This document shows, piece by piece, positions 7,642 through 17,681 of a stretch of DNA of 54,006 bases. Position 1 is the stretch's first letter, and every line of letters starts with the position of its first letter. Both the position numbers and the translations under genes were made by a program. The notes under the pieces were generated by a model. It was not told the origin of the DNA and made no database searches. It saw only the letters and a list, made by a program, of their open reading frames with translations. The DNA lies in the NCBI GenBank assembly GCA_947587615.1, contig CANPYC010000014.1:1-54006 (forward strand), given 5' to 3'. Origin of the DNA: Candidatus Gastranaerophilales bacterium. GTDB taxonomy: Bacteria; Cyanobacteriota; Vampirovibrionia; Gastranaerophilales; Gastranaerophilaceae.

Positions 7642-10600
7642 TTAATAATTCAAAATACTTTCAATACATTTAAACAGCTCTTCCTGTTTAAATACATTCT
7701 TTTGAATATATCTTACAACTCTTGTTTCTTCGATATCTTTTATATGATTTCCAATGGGTTCCGAGCTTACAATAATTACGGGGAAATTTTCATAATTTTT
7801 GTTCTTTCTTAATTCTCTGACAAAATCAAACCCGTTCATTTCAGGCATTTGAACATCTGACACAATTAAATCAAACTTTGTATCTTTAATTTTTTCAAGA
7901 GCATTGAGAGGATTTGTTGCGGTTGAAACGTTGTAACCCTGACTCGAGAGAATATTTTTTTGCAAAATCCTTGTTGTATGAGAATCATCTACAATTAAAA
8001 TTTTATATTTTGAATTATCTCTTGTTTTTAATAATTCTGTTTCGGAAATTATCCTAACACCTGTTTTTTTGGTGCTCAAAGTCGAGATGATGTCTGAAAT
8101 ATTTAAAATCAGGCAGGCTTCGCCGTTTGCAAGGGTAGTTATGCCCGAGATATGTTTAACTTTATACAGAGGTGCAGCAAGTTTTTTATGAACAATTTCC
8201 TGATCGGAAATTAATTTTTCCACTATAACTCCAAAGATTGTGTTTTCTGTTTCAATTATCATAATTGTATATTTATTTGTTTCTTTTGGAATGTCTTTGA
8301 AGTTTAATATTTGAGAAAGGGAATATAATACAACCGCAGCGCCGTTGTAGATAAAATAGCTCTTGTTGTCTTTTTCAAAAATATCATCAGAGTTAATTCT
8401 TGCAATTGTTTTTATTACCGAAGTTTCAATTGCAAAAAGTTCTTTTTGCTCTTCGATTATAAATACCTTTTTGGTTGCAACCGTGGCGGGCAGGGTAATT
8501 CTAACGATTGTACCTTTATTAACCTGAGAAAAAATATCAATCCTTCCCTGCATTTGATTAATTTTACTGTTTACAATATCAAGCCCTAAGCCTCTGCCTG
8601 ATAATTCCGTTACAAAATCTTCCGTAGAAAACCCCGGGTAAAAGATTAAATTTGTTAATTCCTCGTCGCTGATTGCGTTGAGCTCTTCCTGTGTTAAAAT
8701 TTTCTTTTCAAGCGCTTTGGATTTAATTTTTTCAATATCCAAACCCCTGCCGTCATCCTTAACATCAATTATTACCTTGTCGTCTTTATGACTTGCAATA
8801 ATCTCAATTCTACCCGTAGGATTTTTACCGAGCATTTTTCTTGTTTCGACATCCTCAATTCCATGGTCAATAGAATTTCTGATAATATGCATTAGAGGAA
8901 TTTTAATTTCTTCAATTATTGTTTTATCGGCGGTAATATCAGCCCCTTCGATAATTAAATCAATTTTTTTGTTTTTATCTCGGGCAATATTGTGTACCAT
9001 TCTGGGGAAAAGTTGAAAAATGGTTGAAAGAGGCAATATTCTCATATTTTTTACCATTGTTTCAATTTCCGTTGTGGTTGAATTAAGCTTTGTTTCACTT
9101 TCCTGTAATTGCTTATACAAAAGCTGCATTTCTTTAATTAATGCGGTAATTTTTTCGCTGTGCTGTTCGCCTAAGGTGCATAGCTGTTTATTGTAGGCAA
9201 TAATTTTCCTGTAATCCCAAGTACCGTTTGTCGGATTGGACAAATATTTTTTATCAAAATATTTGATGTAATAATTCATCTTGGAAAAATTCTTTTGCCA
9301 CTCGGATAAATCAATGCTGATTTTTTTAGCCAGAGAAAGCTGTTCATTGGTTTTAATTTTTGAAACAATAAGTTCACCAATCTGTCCTACCAGATTATCA
9401 AGCTTAACAGAATCAACTCTCAGGGTTTTAATTTCGGTATTTGTAATCGTATTCAGAATATCTTTTTGGGTTTGCTCAACGTTACTCTTATTGGCTTTAG
9501 CAGCATTATCTTTTTGCTGAAAAGCGGACAGGGTTTTAATTACTTCAATTTTTGTCAGAGCATCTTTAATTTTTTCTTTATCAAAACCTTTTATAGAGCT
9601 TAAAACTTCTTTTATTCCCATTGAAACGTCATGGGTTAAGTGCAGCTTTTTTTCTTTGAACAGACTTAAGATGTCTTTAACATCCTGATAAATTTGTTTT
9701 TTTGAGCCATCAACGGCGCTTAGAGCAAGATTAGCAATAATTTCTATTGCTTCAGGGTAAAAGTCGCAATTAAGCTCCATCAAAGGCAGTCTTTGCATAA
9801 TTTCATCAAGCTTATCTGTTTTTAAGAGCTCTGCATTTTTAACATCAGGAACAACTTTTTCTTCTTTTTCTCTAACAGTGCTGAGCTTTTCAATGACAAT
9901 TTCATAGTAATCTTTTCTTTTTATGTGCTCCCTATCAAGATAATTGGTGAAATTTTCAATAAACGCACTTAAAGAGTTATTCAATTCAAGAAAAGAGTAC
10001 TCTTTATTTTCGCTTTTTTTAAATTTTTCCGATACATTTAAAAGATTATTGGCACACTGTTTAATAATTTGAATTTTTTCTTCGGGGTTATCACGAATTA
10101 AGCTTATAAACCTTTTTAAAGGCTCGTCCAAATTGTACACGCAATTGAAATCATTGCTTTTGCGGGCACTTGAAACGCTGTAGAGGATACTTATTATAAG
10201 CTCTTCCATATTATCAAACTTAGAAAGAAAATCTTTTTTATAAGGGTCTGTTTCTTCTTCAATATTGGCTTGTCGTTCTTCGTTTTGATAGTTTTTTGCA
10301 ATATATTCAAGCTTTTGAATATATTTTTGATAATCGGGGCTTTTAAATTCTTCTTTTTGAATCACGGTATTTTCAATCAGCATTGAAATAAATTCCAAGC
10401 ATTCCGATATTGTATCCGTAATTGTTCCCGTTATTGTAAGCTTATTTTCTTTAACAAGACTTATGATATCTTCAATCTTATGTGCAATATTTTGAATATC
10501 GTCAAACCCGAGCATGCGTGCAGACCCCTTGAGGGAGTGGGCATCTCTAAAAAGCTGCATTGCAAGTTCGGGATTATTTTCTTTTTCAAGCATTAAAAGC

Positions 10601-10686
10601 TTGGTATCCATTGAAGAAATTATTTCAAAACTTTCCTGCTGAAAAATGTTTAATATTTCATTAAGTTCTTCTTTTTGAAATTCCAT
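7642..10686 (-). CDS. cheA: Hybrid chemotaxis histidine kinase CheA (Hpt-kinase-CheW-receiver)
   Basis: 1014 residues. The Hpt domain is at the N-terminus, with phospho-accepting His50 in A-H-S-L-K-G-S-A. A helical linker (about 110-400) carries no second Hpt His motif. The dimerisation and ATPase domains (about 430-735) show I-R-N-S-I-D-H-G near 605 and D-D-G-R-G-L-D near 647. A CheW-like domain (about 735-870) and a C-terminal receiver (about 893-1013, S-D-V-Q-M-P with the phospho-Asp) follow. This layout resembles the PixL/ChpA-type kinases of pilus or phototaxis systems more than enteric CheA. The MCP gene lies just upstream, 18 bp away in the same direction. Confidence 0.93.
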   Translation of the reverse strand: MEFQKEELNEILNIFQQESFEIISSMDTKLLMLEKENNPELAMQLFRDAHSLKGSARMLGFDDIQNIAHKIEDIISLVKENKLTITGTITDTISECLEFISMLIENTVIQKEEFKSPDYQKYIQKLEYIAKNYQNEERQANIEEETDPYKKDFLSKFDNMEELIISILYSVSSARKSNDFNCVYNLDEPLKRFISLIRDNPEEKIQIIKQCANNLLNVSEKFKKSENKEYSFLELNNSLSAFIENFTNYLDREHIKRKDYYEIVIEKLSTVREKEEKVVPDVKNAELLKTDKLDEIMQRLPLMELNCDFYPEAIEIIANLALSAVDGSKKQIYQDVKDILSLFKEKKLHLTHDVSMGIKEVLSSIKGFDKEKIKDALTKIEVIKTLSAFQQKDNAAKANKSNVEQTQKDILNTITNTEIKTLRVDSVKLDNLVGQIGELIVSKIKTNEQLSLAKKISIDLSEWQKNFSKMNYYIKYFDKKYLSNPTNGTWDYRKIIAYNKQLCTLGEQHSEKITALIKEMQLLYKQLQESETKLNSTTTEIETMVKNMRILPLSTIFQLFPRMVHNIARDKNKKIDLIIEGADITADKTIIEEIKIPLMHIIRNSIDHGIEDVETRKMLGKNPTGRIEIIASHKDDKVIIDVKDDGRGLDIEKIKSKALEKKILTQEELNAISDEELTNLIFYPGFSTEDFVTELSGRGLGLDIVNSKINQMQGRIDIFSQVNKGTIVRITLPATVATKKVFIIEEQKELFAIETSVIKTIARINSDDIFEKDNKSYFIYNGAAVVLYSLSQILNFKDIPKETNKYTIMIIETENTIFGVIVEKLISDQEIVHKKLAAPLYKVKHISGITTLANGEACLILNISDIISTLSTKKTGVRIISETELLKTRDNSKYKILIVDDSHTTRILQKNILSSQGYNVSTATNPLNALEKIKDTKFDLIVSDVQMPEMNGFDFVRELRKNKNYENFPVIIVSSEPIGNHIKDIEETRVVRYIQKNVFKQEELFKCIESILNY

Positions 10687-10704
10687 TTCACAACCTGATT
10701 TGTA

Positions 10705-11751
10705 CTATACAACCGATTTTTTTAAGTCGTTTGAAGCGTTTTCCATTTCCTCAAAGATTGTTTCGTTCTCTTTAGCGATAAGATAGCTTTGCTGTGCAAT
10801 TTGTGACATTTCTTTTATGAAGGTATCCGCTGTTTTTGAATCTTTATCAATTTGCTGTGTTGAAGCTATAATTTCTTTCATATCGGAAGAAATTTCGTTC
10901 ATAACCCCTATTAACTGTTCAATATTATCACTGATTATATGAGCATGCTCTAAACCCGCTTCAATTTCTTTCGTACCTTCTTCGGTAGCTAGTACCGTTG
11001 AATTGGCTGTTTGTTGAATATCATTAATTAAAGAGATAATTTTTGTTGTTGCCTGTTTTGATTCATCTGCCAGTTTTCTGATTTCTGAAGCAACAACAGC
11101 AAAGCCTTTTCCGTGTTCTCCCGCTCTGGCTGCTTCAACGGCTGCGTTAAGAGCTAATAAATTTGTTTGTTCCGCAATATCTTCAACAAGACCGATGGTT
11201 GATGAAATTGATTGAACAAAGTCTGACAATTCAAGAATTAATTCAGCTATTGTTTGAATTTTATGTCTTATTGAAAACATTTTTTCAATATTTGTTTTAA
11301 CTGCCCCGTATTCATTATTTGTAAAGTTTAAAGATTGATTTGTTTTGTCGTTTGCTTGATTTGTTAAATCAATCATACTCAGGGAAAATTTTTGTAAATT
11401 ATCGATTAAATTTTGTATATCTTCAATTTTTGCGCTTGAAACATTGTTATTTTCGATTTGAGAATTATTTTTATTTTGAAAATTGTTAATTTGTTGTGCC
11501 GTCTTTTCAAAAGAAGAAATTACAACCCTGTCAAGCGGACGTTTTACCATATTCTTGCTGCATTCAAAAATAATGGTTAAGACTATAAAGGCAATTATTA
11601 CCGCTGCGAACAAATTAAACCCTTCAAAGCCTCTGAAATTAGCAAAATAAAACACTACAAGCATTGCAGCCAAAACAGCTGTCGAATCAAAAATTTGTTT
11701 TTTAAATAATTCTTTTGAAATGTTAATTTTATTATCTACTTCTTTTAGCAT
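10705..11751 (-). CDS. Methyl-accepting chemotaxis protein without periplasmic sensor
   Basis: The start is set at the ATG at 11751-11749, preceded by AAGGGTGG; the frame is open to 11850, but that would overlap the divergent gene and add an unlikely leader. The 348 residues begin with two closely spaced membrane helices (about 17-60) separated by only about ten residues, so there is no periplasmic ligand domain and no obvious HAMP. The signalling tip reads [19 protein letters not shown], the MCP hallmark. It would dock to the hybrid CheA encoded next to it through the CheW-fold proteins. What it senses is unclear: membrane state or a partner protein are options. Confidence 0.9.
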   Translation of the reverse strand: MLKEVDNKINISKELFKKQIFDSTAVLAAMLVVFYFANFRGFEGFNLFAAVIIAFIVLTIIFECSKNMVKRPLDRVVISSFEKTAQQINNFQNKNNSQIENNNVSSAKIEDIQNLIDNLQKFSLSMIDLTNQANDKTNQSLNFTNNEYGAVKTNIEKMFSIRHKIQTIAELILELSDFVQSISSTIGLVEDIAEQTNLLALNAAVEAARAGEHGKGFAVVASEIRKLADESKQATTKIISLINDIQQTANSTVLATEEGTKEIEAGLEHAHIISDNIEQLIGVMNEISSDMKEIIASTQQIDKDSKTADTFIKEMSQIAQQSYLIAKENETIFEEMENASNDLKKSVV

Positions 11752-11815
11752 ATTCCACCCTTGAATAAAACAATGTATAATCTGAATATAATAATTATAA
11801 CCTAATATAAAATAT

Positions 11816-13258
11816 ATGACAAAAAAAGTAATAATTATAGATGATAGCATAACTCAACTAAATATATTAAAAAACGCTTTTATCAAGGCGAATTTTGGAG
11901 TTTGGACTTTTCAAAACGCAAAAGACGGTTGGAAGGCGATTTTTGAAGTTGCGCCGGATTTAATCATAACAGACGCAATTATGCCTCAAATGGGCGGTTT
12001 TCAGCTAATCAGAGCAATTAGAGAAAATGAAAAAATTTCAAAAATTCCTCTGATTGTATACAGTATTCTAAACGATACTTCAGCAAAATATTACATAAAA
12101 GAAAAAATGTGCGAATATTTTTTAAGAAAAAACGATAATACATCAGAGCTTGTAGAATTAGCGCAAAAAATTGTTGAGAATTATTCCGTTGATGATGAAT
12201 ATAAAGCACAAATCTTAAAAGCAAAAAGTTCCCTGCCTAAGCTTGAAAACGATAAAGTTGAAAAAAATAGAGAAATTGGGGAAAATGAAATCAATCAACA
12301 GAATGAAAAACCAAAAGAGGAAGACTTTAGCGAGGATGAACTGAATAAAAAATTCAAAGAAAATTATGACTTTTCTTTTTGTGATGAAAAATTGATTTCC
12401 AATCTTTTTTTAATACTTTATCCTAAGTTTAAGTATGATTTAGCGATAATTTCTCTTTATTCTTTTGGGAAAAAGAAAAACACTGCTTTTTTTGATATTA
12501 AAGACATATTAATAAGCCCGATATTTCAAAAAAATATTTTAGCTAAATATGAAGCAAAAGACAGTATTTTATATAAAAAATATTCTCCCGAGCTAAAGAC
12601 AATAGTATCAGAGGATGAATTTTTATCAAAGATTGAGTTTGTTTTTGAAAACAAAGATAATACAAAAATATACTGCGTATTTTATTCTAAAGAAAAACTA
12701 AAATGGCAAAATGAAAATAATATTGAAATTACAAAAAATCTTTTGGATGATTTCTTTAAGGCAAGATTTATCAACAAAAGCTCAAACTCTAATCAAACAA
12801 AAGGAATTGCAAAAAAATATCTTATCGATAACTCGGATTTATCGTATTCAAAGAAGCTTAAGCGTTCTGATTTGTCAAATTCTTATTTTGTCATAGTCCA
12901 TATAAATAATTTTTATGATATTGAACCAAATCTTAATCTTGAAGAAACGGATATTTTTAATTCAAAAATAACACAAGGGATTATGAGCTGTCTTGATAAA
13001 GATGAAGAAGTATACAAAAATGAAAATGATGAATACAATGTTTTAATGTTTGCACCTGATGAAAATAAAGCGCTATACAAGCTAAACTGTATATTAAAGG
13101 CACTTGAAGGGATTGTAGTAAATAATCAAAAACCTGATATAATAATAAGTGCAATTAATTGTAATATTGATGGAAACATTGATATTGCTCAAGCTAAAAT
13201 AAGAGCGAAAAACAATCTTGAAACAAATACAACGGAACAAAAAGTGATAATACAATAA
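11816..13258 (+). CDS. Response regulator: receiver plus C-terminal degenerate GGDEF-like region
   Basis: 480 residues. The receiver domain (1-125) has the acidic pair I-I-D-D and the phospho-Asp53 in I-I-T-D-A-I-M-P. A charged linker (about 140-185) leads to a middle domain of about 150 residues that I cannot name. The last 140 residues follow a GGDEF-domain pattern: [14 protein letters not shown] sits where R-x-G-G-D-E-F-x-V-L-L would be, and the end [11 protein letters not shown] resembles the A-D-x-A-x-Y-x-A-K-x-x-G-R-N tail. With the active-site residues gone it would be a binding or scaffolding domain, not a cyclase. This reading is by eye only. TAATG coupling to the next CheW gene. Confidence 0.75.
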   Translation: MTKKVIIIDDSITQLNILKNAFIKANFGVWTFQNAKDGWKAIFEVAPDLIITDAIMPQMGGFQLIRAIRENEKISKIPLIVYSILNDTSAKYYIKEKMCEYFLRKNDNTSELVELAQKIVENYSVDDEYKAQILKAKSSLPKLENDKVEKNREIGENEINQQNEKPKEEDFSEDELNKKFKENYDFSFCDEKLISNLFLILYPKFKYDLAIISLYSFGKKKNTAFFDIKDILISPIFQKNILAKYEAKDSILYKKYSPELKTIVSEDEFLSKIEFVFENKDNTKIYCVFYSKEKLKWQNENNIEITKNLLDDFFKARFINKSSNSNQTKGIAKKYLIDNSDLSYSKKLKRSDLSNSYFVIVHINNFYDIEPNLNLEETDIFNSKITQGIMSCLDKDEEVYKNENDEYNVLMFAPDENKALYKLNCILKALEGIVVNNQKPDIIISAINCNIDGNIDIAQAKIRAKNNLETNTTEQKVIIQ

Positions 13259-14295
13259 TGCAGCAAAATTCTTTAACATTTCAATCAAGTTCACAATTAC
13301 AAACTAATGACGAGAGCGAAAACTATACTTTAATAGAAATCAATAAAAAAGTATGTGCGCTTAAAACGTCTGATGTACTTGAGATTACAAAAATTATGGA
13401 GCTTGAATATCCCAACAAAATGCCCTCTTGTGTTTTGGGGATAATAAAATATGAGCAAACTCCGCTTGCTTTGTTGGATATCAGAGAAGTATTCAAAAGA
13501 GAGAGAATTGTTTATGATTTGAGCGCTAAAATTGTCGTAATTGAAACAAATACTACAAAAACTTCAATAATCTGTGATAGGGTTTTAGATATTAAAAAAC
13601 TTTCAAAAAATAAAATTCATAAGCTGCCTTATCAATCAGACACAAATTTTTACGATGGAATTTATATAAACAACGAAGAAAATATTTATCTTTTAAATAT
13701 AGATAAAATTTGTCAATATATTGAACAACACCCTGAAAAATATGAAAACACGGAACCCGCTTCAAACTATATTGTTTCTGATGATGAAGCAAAAAAAATT
13801 TTGAAAGAAAGAAAAAACTTTTTAATTAAAGATATTCAGGATGTTCAAAATAATACCCCTTTATTCGATAGAGGCGTTTCCTTTTTAATTAACGGGGTTA
13901 AATATTATATCAACATGGCAAGCATAAAAGAATTTTACAAAGTCAACAATTCAAAATTTATTAAAGTTCCCAATACCCCCGACTTCATCTTTGGGCTTGT
14001 AAACATCAAAGGAGATTATATAACCGTTCTTGATATAAGAAGATTTTACTCTAATCCAAAAACAACAATAAAAGAAAAATCAACAATCATTATTCTTAAT
14101 TCTCAGGAATATAAAATCGGAATATTGGCAGATGAAATTTGCGAGAGCATAAACGTTGATTTTGAAGAAATTCTGCAAAAAAGAATACAAACGCAAGAGG
14201 ACGGTAAAATGTCCGAATTTGTTAAGGATAATGAAATTTATCAGGTAGTGGATATTGAAAAACTATTTCAAGATGACAGATTGACTATTGCATAA
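13258..14295 (+). CDS. Double CheW-domain coupling protein
   Basis: 345 residues with two CheW-like domains in tandem (about 20-150 and 205-340). Each has the family's L-x-I-x-x-V-x-x-I pattern followed by V-L-G-I-I-K-Y or F-G-L-V-N-I-K-G and L-D-I-R, typical CheW landmarks. It should bridge MCP arrays and the hybrid CheA. The start overlaps the upstream receiver gene (TAATG), so the two are made together. Its 3' end overlaps the convergent DUF115 gene by 33 bp. A tandem CheW protein can link neighbouring kinase/receptor units in arrays; that role here is inferred. Confidence 0.85.
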   Translation: MQQNSLTFQSSSQLQTNDESENYTLIEINKKVCALKTSDVLEITKIMELEYPNKMPSCVLGIIKYEQTPLALLDIREVFKRERIVYDLSAKIVVIETNTTKTSIICDRVLDIKKLSKNKIHKLPYQSDTNFYDGIYINNEENIYLLNIDKICQYIEQHPEKYENTEPASNYIVSDDEAKKILKERKNFLIKDIQDVQNNTPLFDRGVSFLINGVKYYINMASIKEFYKVNNSKFIKVPNTPDFIFGLVNIKGDYITVLDIRRFYSNPKTTIKEKSTIIILNSQEYKIGILADEICESINVDFEEILQKRIQTQEDGKMSEFVKDNEIYQVVDIEKLFQDDRLTIA

Positions 14296-16188
14296 TGCAG
14301 TGTAACAATTTTTGAGATAAACTCTTCCCCATTCAATAATTGCTTCGAGCTCTCCTATTGTTTCAAGTGCGCAGTTGTAGTCGTTTAAATAGTCTTTATC
14401 AATTTTTTCAATAAATTTTAATAATAAACTTGTTGTAATTAAACCAATGTGTTCATCTTTTCTTTGAGAGATTATTTTTGATAAATTTTCTTTGTGTTTT
14501 TTGAATAATTTTTCTATATTTGAAGTTATTGTTTTTTTAATTTTTAACTCGTTTAAAATTTTTCTCTCAAGAACAACCTCATCTTTGAATAAAACATATA
14601 AATCCAACAGCTTCAGTCTTAACTGCTCTGTTCTTTGCTTGAGATATTCAAGGTCATAGTTCGCACTAAAATTATCAAGATTAATTTTTTCAACAGGATT
14701 TAGATTTTCAACAAGCTCACTCAGGTTTTTGTTTTCAAACCCGTTAATTTGCGCTCCTCCCGTTGAGCAATTGTATAAAAGAATGTTGGGACTATCTTTT
14801 TTAACTTGTTTTGCAGCTTTTTCAAAGTAATCAATAAAAAGCGCAAAACCCGTTTGTGTCGGGATATCTTTTCCGTCTTGAGATTTTGTAGTATAGATAT
14901 TGTCGTTGTAAAAATTTAAAATATTTTGCGCAGAAAGCCTTGCTCTTTCGATTGTCAGGCAGGTCTTTAAAAGAGAAGCTGCAAATTTTTCAAAATCTTC
15001 AACTTTTATAACATATTTTTTTAATTTTTCGTCATAAACGCACTCAAGCTGTTCATATTGGCTGTTTTTGGCATAGCATTTTCCGTCTTGATAGGCTAAG
15101 TCCTGCCCCACGAGAATTATTTTTTCAAAACCCATTAAATAGGCGCTCATAAAAGCACTATAAGACACTGTCCCTATTGTTTCAAGGCCATCATTCAACT
15201 TTAAGGAGTTTCTAAGCCAATCATTTAAAAAATTTCCCGCTGAAATATAGTTAAAAGTTTTTCTTGTTTCAAGATTAAAAAATGCGCAATTTGCAAATGC
15301 TTCGCAGATGAAATAATGTTCATTTGGGTTAATTCCCTCAAGATGTGAAGTTGTGTTTACGGTTTCAACGTTAACTATAAAATCAGGTTTTATGTTGTTT
15401 TCATTGAGGAGTTTAATTGTTGTATTAACCGCAAAAATTACAAATTTATCCTGATTATTTTTAATTATTTCTATATTTTTCTTTAAGGAAGGCCCTGAAG
15501 AAAGAACAATTGCGCATTTTTCTTTGTAAATATCTTTTAGAGCATTAATTGAAGGGTTTTTTGATATTTTACCGATATTATAAAGAGTATTATATACTGC
15601 ATAAGGTGCTTTAAGAGTAAGGGTATTTTTATAGGCGCTGTGTGCACCTTGGGCTTTTTGTGCAATTGATACAATATCTTTTATATCATCTTCAAAAAGT
15701 TTTTTATAAGACGATAGAAAACTTACGGTAATTTTTGTATCGGTATTGGAATAAATTTTTACATAATCGCTCAATTTATCTTTATCAGAGCATAGAATAA
15801 CGTTTTGTTCAAAAAGAGCGTCAATGTTTGCAATTGATAAAACGAGATTTAATAATTCAAGGTTTGGTTCATAGACTATTATCTTTGCTTTTTTAATTGT
15901 TTGAGCCATTGAATCAACCAGATATCCTAAACCAAGCCCGTATATAATTCTGATTGAGTTTGAATTATCAATATCTTCAAGCTTTGTTACGATATTTTGC
16001 GCTTCTTCAACGGCGCCAAACTCGCTGTGCAGCAAAGTATTATTAAAAAGAATGTTATACTCGCCGTTTTCGTTTTGAACGGGGCTGATATTTGACTTTT
16101 TATTATCAAACATTAAAATTTTATCACATAAGCTTTTATCATAGTTAGCTATATGACCTATATTTTTTAATAATACTTTATTTTCCAT
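14263..16188 (-). CDS. DUF115 / MAF flagellin glycosylation accessory protein
   Basis: 641 residues. The central DUF115 (6-hydroxymethylpterin pyrophosphokinase MptE-like) domain contains L-S-S-G-P-S-L-K-K-N, then A-V-N-T-T-I-K-L-L and P-D-F-I-V-N-V-E, and later L-V-G-Q-D-L-A-Y. A Rossmann-like N-terminal part (I-Y-G-L-G-L-G-Y) precedes it and a helical C-terminus follows. MAF proteins are needed for loading pseudaminic or legionaminic acid sugars onto flagellin in Campylobacter, Aeromonas and relatives. Here this fits the flagellar genes, although no flagellin or sugar-synthesis genes are in the window. Convergent 33-bp overlap with the CheW gene. Confidence 0.85.
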   Translation of the reverse strand: MENKVLLKNIGHIANYDKSLCDKILMFDNKKSNISPVQNENGEYNILFNNTLLHSEFGAVEEAQNIVTKLEDIDNSNSIRIIYGLGLGYLVDSMAQTIKKAKIIVYEPNLELLNLVLSIANIDALFEQNVILCSDKDKLSDYVKIYSNTDTKITVSFLSSYKKLFEDDIKDIVSIAQKAQGAHSAYKNTLTLKAPYAVYNTLYNIGKISKNPSINALKDIYKEKCAIVLSSGPSLKKNIEIIKNNQDKFVIFAVNTTIKLLNENNIKPDFIVNVETVNTTSHLEGINPNEHYFICEAFANCAFFNLETRKTFNYISAGNFLNDWLRNSLKLNDGLETIGTVSYSAFMSAYLMGFEKIILVGQDLAYQDGKCYAKNSQYEQLECVYDEKLKKYVIKVEDFEKFAASLLKTCLTIERARLSAQNILNFYNDNIYTTKSQDGKDIPTQTGFALFIDYFEKAAKQVKKDSPNILLYNCSTGGAQINGFENKNLSELVENLNPVEKINLDNFSANYDLEYLKQRTEQLRLKLLDLYVLFKDEVVLERKILNELKIKKTITSNIEKLFKKHKENLSKIISQRKDEHIGLITTSLLLKFIEKIDKDYLNDYNCALETIGELEAIIEWGRVYLKNCYTALCNSQSVILK

Positions 16189-16218
16189 AGTCTATATGTT
16201 AGCATTAAGTTGTTAGTT

Positions 16219-16812
16219 ATGGCAAATTTGAAAAATAAATTTTTAATTTTAATTTGTTTGTTAATACTGTTTTTTGTTAATTCAGTTGCGACTGCTAATG
16301 AGAATATTTCAAGAACAAAAATAGTTGATTGGGAAAATATATATAATTCTCTTGAAGAAGCGGATTTTGACTATATCTTTGGAATTGACCCCAATCAAAC
16401 CGATGAATATAAAAAATATATTCACTCTCCTTATCCTCTTTTTAGAACGGGCGTTAATTTGGTTTTTAAATCTAAAACAATTCCTCCGGGGTACTATCTT
16501 TTAACTCCGAGAGAAAAAAATTTTAAAACTTACGTTCTGTTTAAAGAAAACGGCAGAGTGTCTTATGTTATTCCGACTTATGAAGTCGATATAGTGCCTG
16601 AAGCGTTCTATGATGAAAAATTTCCCCATAAAAAACCGACTTTAGGAGAAAAGATTGCAGCAAAGACAATGAAAACTATAGGAAACAAAAAAAATCAACG
16701 AACCCCCATACCTAAAGCTTATGTTGAATTTGATGATGTCGGTTATTATTATAATATGATATTATATTATGGAGAAAAGAAGTACAGTCTGATTTTTAAA
16801 AAAGACGAATAA
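16219..16812 (+). CDS. Exported protein, unknown function
   Basis: About 197 residues from the ATG at 16219; an in-frame TTG at 16210 is an alternative, and neither has a clear ribosome site. The N-terminal signal peptide has a long hydrophobic core and probable cleavage after V-A-T-A. The mature part is aromatic-rich (many Tyr and Phe), with a P-P-G-Y-Y-L-L-T-P-R segment and a basic K-rich region near residues 140-160. No catalytic motif seen. It precedes another exported protein by 17 bp and may share a transcript with lspA, which is fitting for a secretion-related cluster. Confidence 0.65.
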   Translation: MANLKNKFLILICLLILFFVNSVATANENISRTKIVDWENIYNSLEEADFDYIFGIDPNQTDEYKKYIHSPYPLFRTGVNLVFKSKTIPPGYYLLTPREKNFKTYVLFKENGRVSYVIPTYEVDIVPEAFYDEKFPHKKPTLGEKIAAKTMKTIGNKKNQRTPIPKAYVEFDDVGYYYNMILYYGEKKYSLIFKKDE

Positions 16813-16829
16813 TTAAGCAAAGGGAAAAG

Positions 16830-17681
16830 ATGAAAAATAAATTAATAATACTTTTTTTGCTTTTGGGAATAAGTGCAAATATTCCTGCTAACGCTGCAAT
16901 ATTCAACAAGTCGAATTATGAAGTTAAAAAAGTTTTAAAAAACCATACAAAAGCAATGGAAGAACATAACATTGAGAAGGTTTTAAGCTGTTATGACAAG
17001 GATTACAAAAGTTCAGACGGCTTTGATGTCAATGATTTAAAAGTTATGCTTGAAAAGATTTATAATTCTTATTCAAATATAAAATATAAAATTAAAATTA
17101 ATCATATAACGGCCTATGACAACTGGGCATTGGTTCAAATGTCCGATGAAACAAAAGCAAGCGTATACTCGGACGCTAAAAAAACAAAAGAAAAAATGGG
17201 CAGATTGGAAGGAAAAAGCACCTATAATGTCTATTTGAAAAAAATCGGTAATGATTGGAAAATTATCCAAGACGATATTCTAACGGAAGAAACAAGCCTC
17301 AAATACGGAATAGCAAATAAAATTGATATGGATTTAATAACTCCTCCTTTTGTAAAAGAAGGCAGTGAATATGATTTATCTTTGAAGATGAATAAACCTG
17401 ATAATATTGTTGCGGTTGCTTCAATTTCAAATGAAGAAATTGTTTATCCGCCGGATGATTTTAGCGAGAAGTTTAGAAAAATGCCCGAAACGGGAGATTT
17501 AGAGCGCCTTGTAAAAGCCAATGAAAAAAATCTTGATGAATATGCTATCGCCTCAATAGGTTTTACAAAGTTTACTCTGAACGAAGAAGAAAGAAAGGCA
17601 AGAATAGAAATTCTCGGTATGGCATACATTATGAAAAGAATAAATATGTATAAAATTAAAGAATTGGCGGAGAATAATTAA
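16830..17681 (+). CDS. Exported NTF2-like (SnoaL/DUF4440-type) protein
   Basis: 283 residues with signal peptide (cleavage near A-N-A at about 22-24). Residues about 30-150 have an NTF2-like pattern: V-L-K-N-H-T-K-A-M-E-E-H-N followed by V-L-S-C-Y-D, then alternating strands ending K-I-G-N-D-W-K-I-I-Q-D. This is the arrangement of SnoaL/DUF4440 domains. The C-terminal 130 residues are unassigned. NTF2-like domains bind small ligands or peptides; no enzyme role can be read here. A Shine-Dalgarno-like AAGGGAAA lies about 7 nt upstream, and a TAATG overlap couples it to lspA. Confidence 0.7.
   Translation: MKNKLIILFLLLGISANIPANAAIFNKSNYEVKKVLKNHTKAMEEHNIEKVLSCYDKDYKSSDGFDVNDLKVMLEKIYNSYSNIKYKIKINHITAYDNWALVQMSDETKASVYSDAKKTKEKMGRLEGKSTYNVYLKKIGNDWKIIQDDILTEETSLKYGIANKIDMDLITPPFVKEGSEYDLSLKMNKPDNIVAVASISNEEIVYPPDDFSEKFRKMPETGDLERLVKANEKNLDEYAIASIGFTKFTLNEEERKARIEILGMAYIMKRINMYKIKELAENN

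Noticed and set aside
11752-11850. Longer N-terminus for the MCP
   Set aside because: It would overlap the divergent receiver gene and lacks a ribosome site; the ATG at 11751 has AAGGGTGG.
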